Shown here in pieces: positions 58,101 to 64,000 of a stretch of DNA of 64,000 bases (position 1 is its first letter; the number at the start of each line of letters is the position of its first letter). A model generated the notes under the pieces. The model made no database searches. It was not told the origin of the DNA and saw only the letters and a program-made list of their open reading frames with translations. The translations under genes and the position numbers were made by a program. The stretch comes from Pterobdella sp. o SKG-2022 (Eukaryota; Annelida; Clitellata; Hirudinida; Piscicolidae). The stretch lies in contig OZ038321.1 of the NCBI GenBank assembly GCA_964035795.1, positions 4,568,804 to 4,632,803 on the forward strand. Direction: 5' to 3'.

Positions 58101-59700
58101 CAGTAACAATTTATTTTGAAAGTTAAACTAGTATTGAAAAACTACAAACTTAATATAAACTTTAACAGTTTTAATAAGATGATGTAATTTGAAATGTATA
58201 ACCCCATTAATTTAGAGCACAAGGACTATAAACGAAAATCATCAGCATCATCAAATGTTTTACAAGCTTTATGGCATATTAAATGACTAAAAATTCATTT
58301 TAAACTTTGAAAGATTTTTTTTATAAACTAAATGATTTTTTTATATATTTGATTCTTTAAAAACACCACAGTTGAATTTTTAGCTATTGTTTCAAAAATT
58401 GAACTTAAATAAAAAAAAAACAACAACAATAACAAAAGCTACCTTAGTATTAAATGATATATCCTTGTTGGGAGTGAAAGGGTTGGCAGTGGGTGAAATA
58501 AGGGATGCCAGTTTGAAGTCATCAGCTGAAGAGGGGCTGGTTATGTCGAGTTCTTTGAAGAATGTCTTATTCTTGTTAGCTGTTTAGTGAGGTTAGTGGT
58601 GTAATAGGATATATTTTGTTGTGGTGATGTAGTGTAGGAAATCAAAATGCATACATTGTTTCACTCTCATCATTGTTTAATGTATTTAAGATTTCATTTA
58701 TCCAGATGTATACAAATATAATTATCTGTTTACTTTTAGTGCTCAGACTTTCGAGGTCCATGTTTGGCTGTATAGCTTGATTAAGAAGCTTTTTGATGAT
58801 ATTCCTAGTGTCATGGTTAAAAGCCCTGATGGGTTCCATGAACTCTTGCACACAGTCACTCAATGTTCCTGCTACCAACACTAATGTGGCTATCTGTGGT
58901 TGTAATTGTTAATATAATGTGGAGAAGCTTTGACTGACTATGATTAACTTTGGTCATCTGAAAGATAGGTTAATCATACTATTGTTATAGCCCAATTCTT
59001 GGAAAAAAAATGGGCTATAAAAAGGATTTGATTGATTGGTTTCAATTTAAATTATATAAAATCTAATATTTTTATTTTTAATTTAAATGTGGAGATAAAT
59101 AATGTATGATGTAAGCTTAAAATTATTGATTTTTTAAATATAATTAATAATACAAATAGTTAACCTTTTCAAGTTCTGCATTATTTCCTTTTGAAGCTTG
59201 GACTATGTCAATGTAGGTGAATGTGGTGTTGAAGATGCCTAGAAATATGAAATTTTTCACAATTAAAATGATGTAATGACTAGTGAGAAGATTTTGAAAT
59301 TAATCTATCATTAGTTTATATTCAATCATTATATGTATGAACGGAATGAGTATTGTTGATACTTTCAAGTTTTTGATGAACGCTTTTTAAAGAAACTTCA
59401 GAAGATTTCCCAGTGTTAATAGGAATTCTGCATTAAAAAATAAAAATTTCAATTTAAATTCAAAGTTTTGAATTCAAAGGTCTCACATTGTTTCGAGTAT
59501 ATTGAACAAAATTTTTCCGTCCTTCAATTCTTCTATATTGTTTAAGTTTCTTTTTATTATCGCGCTAAACTGAAATATAATATGAATCCATTCAATTATA
59601 ATTTAATAATTTAAAATAATTTTTGAAAAAACTATTTGAATTATTTTATTATATTGTAACTTACTAAAGATAAAAGGGCCTTCTCATTAGGCGTTGTCAT
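49187..59700 (-). CDS. NUMA1: NuMA ortholog, spindle-pole / cortical dynein adaptor
   Basis: Seventeen exons in transcript order: 59665-59700, 59487-59569, 59363-59427, 59165-59238, 58734-58893, 58443-58579, 57788-58050, 57298-57481, 56580-56721, 52967-56304, 52333-52387, 52028-52118, 51613-51788, 50908-51335, 50013-50114, 49423-49518, 49187-49258. They join in phase to about 1833 residues. In animals NuMA links dynein and LGN to microtubules to organise and orient the mitotic spindle. Residues about 1-150 fit the Hook-like N-terminal domain (AIIKRNLNNIEELKDGKILF; ELEKIATLVLVAGTLSDC). A linker with ANPFTPN precedes about 1200 residues of heptad-rich coiled coil. The tail has the NuMA-specific blocks FPCQDEPEEFEW and RRNSFYLPHLKSSYPLEEL, then FSGTPKKSK and FTPKKVIQRVFKR. 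Exons 11-13 and the last exon are the least certain. The LGN-binding motif was not securely found; TTRRMTRSITRK is the best positional candidate. Confidence 0.9.
50511..50665 (+). repeat. Dispersed repeat, copy 2 of a pair
   Basis: Second copy of 48237-48365, preceded by an ATT run, in NUMA1 intron 14. Differs by small insertions (for example after GTGAGTTTTCAAAAGTT). Confidence 0.8.
52548..52705 (+). repeat. tRNA-derived SINE, most complete copy
   Basis: The head at about 52551-52620 folds as a tRNA. GGCCCG pairs with CGGGCC as acceptor stem, TAGCTCAGCTGGTAGAGC is the D arm and A box, CTTTAGACTAGTTATCTAAA is the anticodon arm, and GGTTCAATCC is the B box. The body follows: AAGGAGTAGCACCCTGTGAA, CCCCTATATGGGG and GGAAGTTGATC. 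Lies antisense in NUMA1 intron 10. A lone tRNA gene is less likely because the body recurs elsewhere. Confidence 0.85.
52752..52885. repeat. Foldback hairpin element, family B
   Basis: Left arm CGATTTGAACCAAATACTTT, CATTAACTGAATAATACGAA and TTGAACTCACATTAT. The right arm is its inverse and ends GAAAGTGTTTGATTCAAATC. Arms are about 55 nt. Lies in NUMA1 intron 10 directly after the SINE. Confidence 0.85.
56945..57062. repeat. Foldback element, family C-like
   Basis: Outer arms TTTTTCAACAAAAACATCAA and, inverted, TTTGATGTTTTTGTTGAAAA. The interior has AATACATTTATTTGAAAAC, as beside 41903 and 33428. Lies in NUMA1 intron 8. Confidence 0.75.
57145..57220 (-). repeat. SINE body copy
   Basis: On the minus strand: GAGTAACGCCCTGTGAAACC, TATCAATTGCACAAACC, and CCCAGTAAGGGCGACCTAAT. 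Lies in NUMA1 intron 8. Confidence 0.75.
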
Positions 59701-60037
59701 ATTTAATACATTGATACTCCACAAAGCTAAATTGAATTTAAATAGACAATCAAAATTTTCCGCCTAAAACGGAATCGATTAAAGCTGAACTTAAAAGAAA
59801 TTAGGCAAATGAAAAAATAAAATAAAATTTTCTATTTTCTCAATAAGACTAAATAAATATTTTTTTTTAAATTTTCAAAGTTTAGTTTTTGCAGAAACTT
59901 TTTTAATGTTTATATTAACGAAAACTATGAGAAAAAAGTTTTACTATTTAATGCTCCAAATGTTTTTTTGATTAAAAATTTTATAAATTATTCATTCAAA
60001 TTCATAAATAAAATTAATTCTGAATTGGAACCTAATC
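59701..60037. promoter_or_regulatory. Shared divergent promoter region of NUMA1 and IBA57
   Basis: 337 bp between the start codons of two divergently transcribed genes. Very AT-rich; one CCGCCT and ACGGAATCGA patch lies near 59760. No known element can be assigned. Inferred from gene geometry. Confidence 0.5.
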
Positions 60038-62706
60038 ATGCTGGATAAACTGTGCAGAATACCATATATTACCTTTTCAATCTCACGCTACTTACATACT
60101 CATCAACCTGCATTTTCACAATTTTTCGTTGAAGCTTTGCATAATAAAAAACTTTTAAAAGTGTCCGGTAATGAAAGTTTGAGCTTCTTGCAAGGTTTGG
60201 TCACTGTTGATACAAAGCAGTTGGAGGATGAAAGCAACATACATTTGAATAAGTCTCTATATTCCATGATGTTAAACGTTCAAGTATAACATTTTTTTCA
60301 AAATTTTTTTATCACATTTGATCATGATTTAATTTTACTTTAAATTGGTTTTTATTGAACCAAATAAACAAATACAAAATTACTGAACACTATATAATTT
60401 TGCTTATTTCCCAAAAGTATTTTATCATCATTATGAAATACCTGAAAATTTCACACTGTTATTAAAGTAAATAATAAGTATTGTACTTTTTAATAAAATA
60501 CAATATTTAGTTTTCAGTAATTTAATATTAAGTGAAATTAATATCTCTATTATAAATGAAAATATTTCAAACCCAGGGAAGAATATTGTTTGATTTGTTT
60601 ATACACAAAGCAGATAATATATTCAAAGAAAATTCTTCAATTATACTTGAATCTGAAGAAAGTCAAATTAATGATTTAATAAAACATTTAAAAAGGTACA
60701 AAATACGCAAGAAAGTAAGTTATACATCATTCCGTTAATTTATAATGATGAAACTGAGGATTATTCAGTAAATGATTATTTGCAGTTGGATTTCACTATC
60801 GATGATGAGTTATCTGTATGGGTGCTGATGAAGAAAAACACAGATCTAAAAGATTTCAATTTCAAACTTAAAGATAACACTCATTCATTTTTCAAACAAC
60901 CTGATCCCAGGCTATCGTGGCTTGCTCATAGAATTTTATTACCAAAAAATCTCAAAGGTTGAAAAATCATTTTGTTATCATTTTTCTTATTGCAATTTTG
61001 TTTTCAACCATTCTCAATCAAGATAAATCTTGCAGGTTCGGACATTATAGAACAATCTGAGGAGAAACCAGGCATGTATAAGAAGCTAAGGTATGAGCAT
61101 GGTGTAGCTGAAGGTTCTTCAGAGCTGCCTCCTACTTCTTCCCTCCCACTTGAAGCCAACCTGCAGTTTCTCAATGGAGGTTTGATACTTAATTTGATAT
61201 ATACTATTTGTACATTGATACATCTAACCTCAAAAATAGGACTTAAAAGCTGATGTTGATGATGATAAACATATAGTTTTGGATTTCTTCATAAATCAGC
61301 CCTATGTTTCCGAGGATGCAAGAGGAAAAACTTTCTTCATATATCAAACCTGTTATTCATAAGGCTAAGGCAAACTGCCTAAGTTTAGAAACAGCGTATC
61401 TTGAGTTTGATAATTTCAAGTTTCTTATAGATGATCAGCTAAAACTGACAGTTTATAAAATTTTTCCAAATAAAATGGCTTAAGTCCCCAAGTCCAAAAT
61501 GTCTAGTATTGGAAAGCGTAGGTTTGACGTTGAATGTCCAAGTTTGTGGAATGGCTTGCCAGAAAGCTTAAGAAGGGTTAGGAAAGTGAAGGACTTTGGA
61601 AAGAGGCTGAAAACTATTTTTTTTTTAAAAATATTAAGCTGTTATAATTTATTATTATATTAGAATATTTTACACATATCAAGTGATCTTGAAACTCTCT
61701 GGGTTAAACATCACTATAATAAACCTGGTAAATTATTTTTATTTTAATTACGATATAGTAGTTTTATCAATGTAAGCCTACTGCTGTTAATCCCAATTAC
61801 TATGACATGTACAACAGTATAACCTAATCTAACTATATAGATATATACATTTAATATTATGAAATTCTTTTTTTTTTTTAAATTTTTCCAACCTCCAGTG
61901 TTATTGGTTCAAATTATTATGTTGATCTGAAATTCAATTTCAGTGAGTTTCAAAAAAGGTTGTTACATAGGGCAAGAGTTGACTGCCAGAAGTCACCACA
62001 CAGGTGTGATCAGAAAAAGGATAATGCCATTGTCTTCATTGTAAGAATTCTGTTAACATATTTTATCAATATATTATTCGCAATTGTATTAATATATTAT
62101 TTCTTTAATTTAATCAATTTAAGCTTGTTTTAAGCTAATGTAATCAGAGCTTTTATTTTCAACATAAAAATTTTTTCGCAGTTAATTTTTTATATTTCCC
62201 CGTTTTAGAGAAGAATTTTATATTAAGCCAAGTGAGGAAGATTTCCGAATCATAACTTCTTCCACAAAAAAGGAGGTTGGTAAGGTGAGAGGTTGGCAAG
62301 GCTCCAAAGGAATTGGTGTTTTAAGGCTGCAGGAAAGCTTGCTTGATACTGGTTCTTTGCTGCTTGCGAAAAAACTTAATAACACAGGTTTTTCATCATT
62401 AATTTGATGTATTTTATCATGATCATTACAAAAATAGCATAGATTCGAGTTGATACATGTTTTAAAATACTGAACACAAATTTTTGAATAATTTTTTCAA
62501 TTAAAATTGAGTTACTGTTAATGAAATATAGTTTTTCGTGAGCTAATATAAATTTAATTTTCTGAATGTTACTATCAACTTCAATACAAGGAAACTTCAA
62601 AGACGATTATGAACTGGTTGGCGAAGTAACAACACATATGCCCGAGTGGTGGCCCAAAACCGATGACGTTATTATAAAGGGCATTATACAAAAACTCCAT
62701 GCATAA
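60038..62706 (+). CDS. IBA57: IBA57, mitochondrial iron-sulphur assembly factor
   Basis: Seven coding exons: 60038-60283, 60577-60714, 60786-60957, 61036-61179, 61944-62040, 62209-62387, 62591-62706. They join in phase to 363 residues (human 356). IBA57 is a GcvT-like protein that works with ISCA1 and ISCA2 to make [4Fe-4S] clusters for mitochondrial enzymes. Family blocks are [54 protein letters not shown], and the signature [19 protein letters not shown] at about residues 236-254, then EWWP near the end. The first 20-25 residues are basic and hydrophobic with few acids, as in a mitochondrial targeting peptide. Intron 4 carries a LINE fragment (61270-61740). Confidence 0.96.
61270..61740 (+). 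mobile_element. LINE 3' end inside IBA57 intron 4
   Basis: A frame ends [17 protein letters not shown] followed by DFGKRLKT, the LWNxLP block of LINE reverse transcriptase C-termini. The terminal CTTGAAACTCTCTGGGTTAA and CATCACTATAATAAA recurs at 12683-12719. 5' truncated and frameshifted. Confidence 0.7.
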
Positions 62707-62724
62707 TTTATATTAGTTTCACAC

Positions 62725-62730
62725 AATAAA
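62725..62730 (+). terminator. IBA57 polyadenylation signal
   Basis: AATAAA 18 nt after the stop codon. Confidence 0.7.
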
Positions 62731-62789
62731 TTTCGGAATTTTATTTTTCAAATTCAAAATGTTTTTGAGTCACTAAATTAGAAGCACGT

Positions 62790-63690
62790 TTACATATATA
62801 AACTTAATTCTTTTTTTAGATTATCTGTTAATTCCTTGACATTCAAATCTAATTTTCCTCTAACAAAAAAATTTCTATCACATGAAAAGTTTGCAAGTAA
62901 TGTCATCAGTTTAACTTCTGTTGGCTTCACTCTGATTTTTAGTTCAGCTAAACTCAGAGGCTCAATATCACTGCAAAATTCATTAGTGTTTATAATTTAT
63001 ATAGTAATTCAAATCTATCAACCAAGTTTCTTTCATAACTTGTTTCACCCAAGCATCCAACGATTGATTATCAAATCTAAGCTTCTCTTATACACTAGAT
63101 ATTGTCGTCAGATAACTCATGATAGACAGTGCATACCAAAAAGCTTAGTTTGATAAGAATTATTCTAGTTAAAACTAATTTATTTCATTTATTGATGTTG
63201 TAATAAAATGAGTTAGTTAAAAAACTGAGGTTTCAAGTAAAAAACTACGTACTCGTGTGGAAAAACGGTGAAAGGCATGAGACCTGGACCTTGTACAGTC
63301 CACATACAACTGCCCAGACCTACTGGTAAGGGATTCATCCAAGTGAGTCTTATGTCGGTCTCTTCATTCACCAAAATAAGAGATTTTTTTAACTTCGAAA
63401 CAAGTGAGTTTTTATTAGTTTTGATTTAAATGTGTACCGTTGAATTTATAATTTTTCAAATATTCAATAAAATTTCCAAAATTCTTTTGAAAAGGCTTCG
63501 TGAAATCTGATACATTTGAAAAAATTTTTTTTATTTTGAATTTTAAAAAATTGAGTTGAAAATTTCAAAAACCATTTCATAAAAACCCTCAAAATAAATT
63601 TGAAATTATATTCGATACCTCGAAAATGATTTCAGGAACTTCTAGGCAGAAATCCTCTACGGTGCAAAATACTTGATTTGTTAGATGAAC
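62790..63690 (-). CDS. Transglutaminase, C-terminal exons (partial)
   Basis: Last three exons in transcript order: 63619-63690, 63253-63392, 62790-62970, joined in phase. The peptide carries VEDFCLEVPEIIFE, then TDIRLTWMNPLPVGLGSC with MWTVQGPGL, then EPLSLAELKIRVKPTEV with LLANFSCD. These match the two C-terminal beta-barrels of animal transglutaminases (vertebrate NPLPVPL...TVEGAGL and the ...VDFxSDKL strand). The catalytic Cys-His-Asp core and the N-terminal domain lie beyond the window, so activity cannot be judged. The enzyme family cross-links proteins through glutamine-lysine bonds. The tail after the last strand (LNVKELTDNLKKELSLYM) is longer than in tissue transglutaminase. It converges on IBA57 with 83 bp between stops. 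Confidence 0.88.
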
Positions 63691-63756
63691 CTATATCAAA
63701 AGAATAAATTCTTATGTAATGCGGTATTTATAAAGCACTTTTCCTTGTAGTTCAAA

Positions 63757-63830
63757 GCGCTAATGTCGGACCACGCGGGATCGAACCCGGTAATTTAAAG
63801 TAATTGAACTATCATATGAAAAAATTCAAT
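63757..63830 (-). repeat. tRNA-derived SINE head
   Basis: Minus strand: CCGGGTTCGATCCCGCG (B box) next to TTACTTTAAATTA. The A-box half is decayed. Lies in the upstream transglutaminase intron. Confidence 0.6.
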
Positions 63831-64000
63831 GTTAGCTATAAACTTTTATGGAATGGTTTCAAATTTATGAAAAATCAAGACTAAAGAACTACTTTTTAAT
63901 AAGTTCAATCTTATTACAAGACGTCGGCAGACGTTACATTTTTAAAAAGGAAAAAGATAAAATTTCATGAAGATTAAAAAATTTTTTAAACTAAGAATGT

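Noticed and set aside
1..64000. CRISPR array, bacterial operon or prophage
   Set aside because: No spaced direct repeats, no ribosome-binding sites, and all genes are intron-containing or animal-type. The regular repeats are microsatellites, SINEs and hairpins.

Overview
This window is AT-rich animal nuclear DNA. Every recognisable gene is a conserved metazoan housekeeping or cell-biology gene split by short GT-AG introns. The exon structures below were worked out by hand from both strands, and each chain closes in frame from start to stop. The species cannot be fixed from sequence alone. Compact gene spacing, two head-to-head gene pairs and abundant small tRNA-derived and hairpin repeats suggest a compact invertebrate genome; a tunicate is one candidate, but this is inference.

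Layout, left to right. At 1-78 is the first coding segment of an unknown minus-strand gene. At 1699-5656 (-) is METTL9, a protein-histidine methyltransferase, in 8 exons. At 7006-13368 (-) is an ortholog of C9orf72, a DENN protein of the C9orf72-SMCR8-WDR41 complex, in 10 exons; one of its introns is about 95% (GATA)n. At 13659-18154 (+) is APEX1, the AP endonuclease, in 11 exons and 318 residues, head to head with C9orf72. At 21381-28049 (+) is a membrane-anchored SAM-dependent methyltransferase of the Methyltransf_24 type, in 5 exons. From 28.05 to 47.05 kb is a gene-poor stretch holding one orphan exon candidate and many decayed transposons, including a broken LINE with a restriction-like endonuclease, a MITE, foldback hairpins and RTE-like LINE remnants. 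At 47051-47968 (+) is POLR3F, an RNA polymerase III subunit, without introns. At 49187-59700 (-) is a NuMA (NUMA1) ortholog in 17 exons with one 3.3-kb coiled-coil exon. At 60038-62706 (+) is IBA57, a mitochondrial Fe-S assembly factor, in 7 exons, head to head with NUMA1. At 62790-63690 (-), running off the right edge, are the last three exons of a transglutaminase, tail to tail with IBA57.

The genes do not form one pathway. Shared arrangements are two divergent pairs with about 290 and 337 bp between start codons (C9orf72/APEX1 and NUMA1/IBA57) and one convergent pair with 83 bp between stop codons (IBA57/transglutaminase).

The non-coding DNA is dominated by four recurring classes: a tRNA-derived SINE, several families of roughly 75-135-bp perfect or near-perfect hairpins, a 60-bp hairpin repeat with a CCCCAG/CTGGGG core, and 5'-truncated LINEs. 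Splice sites were chosen by homology and phase, so individual exon edges may be off by a few bases.
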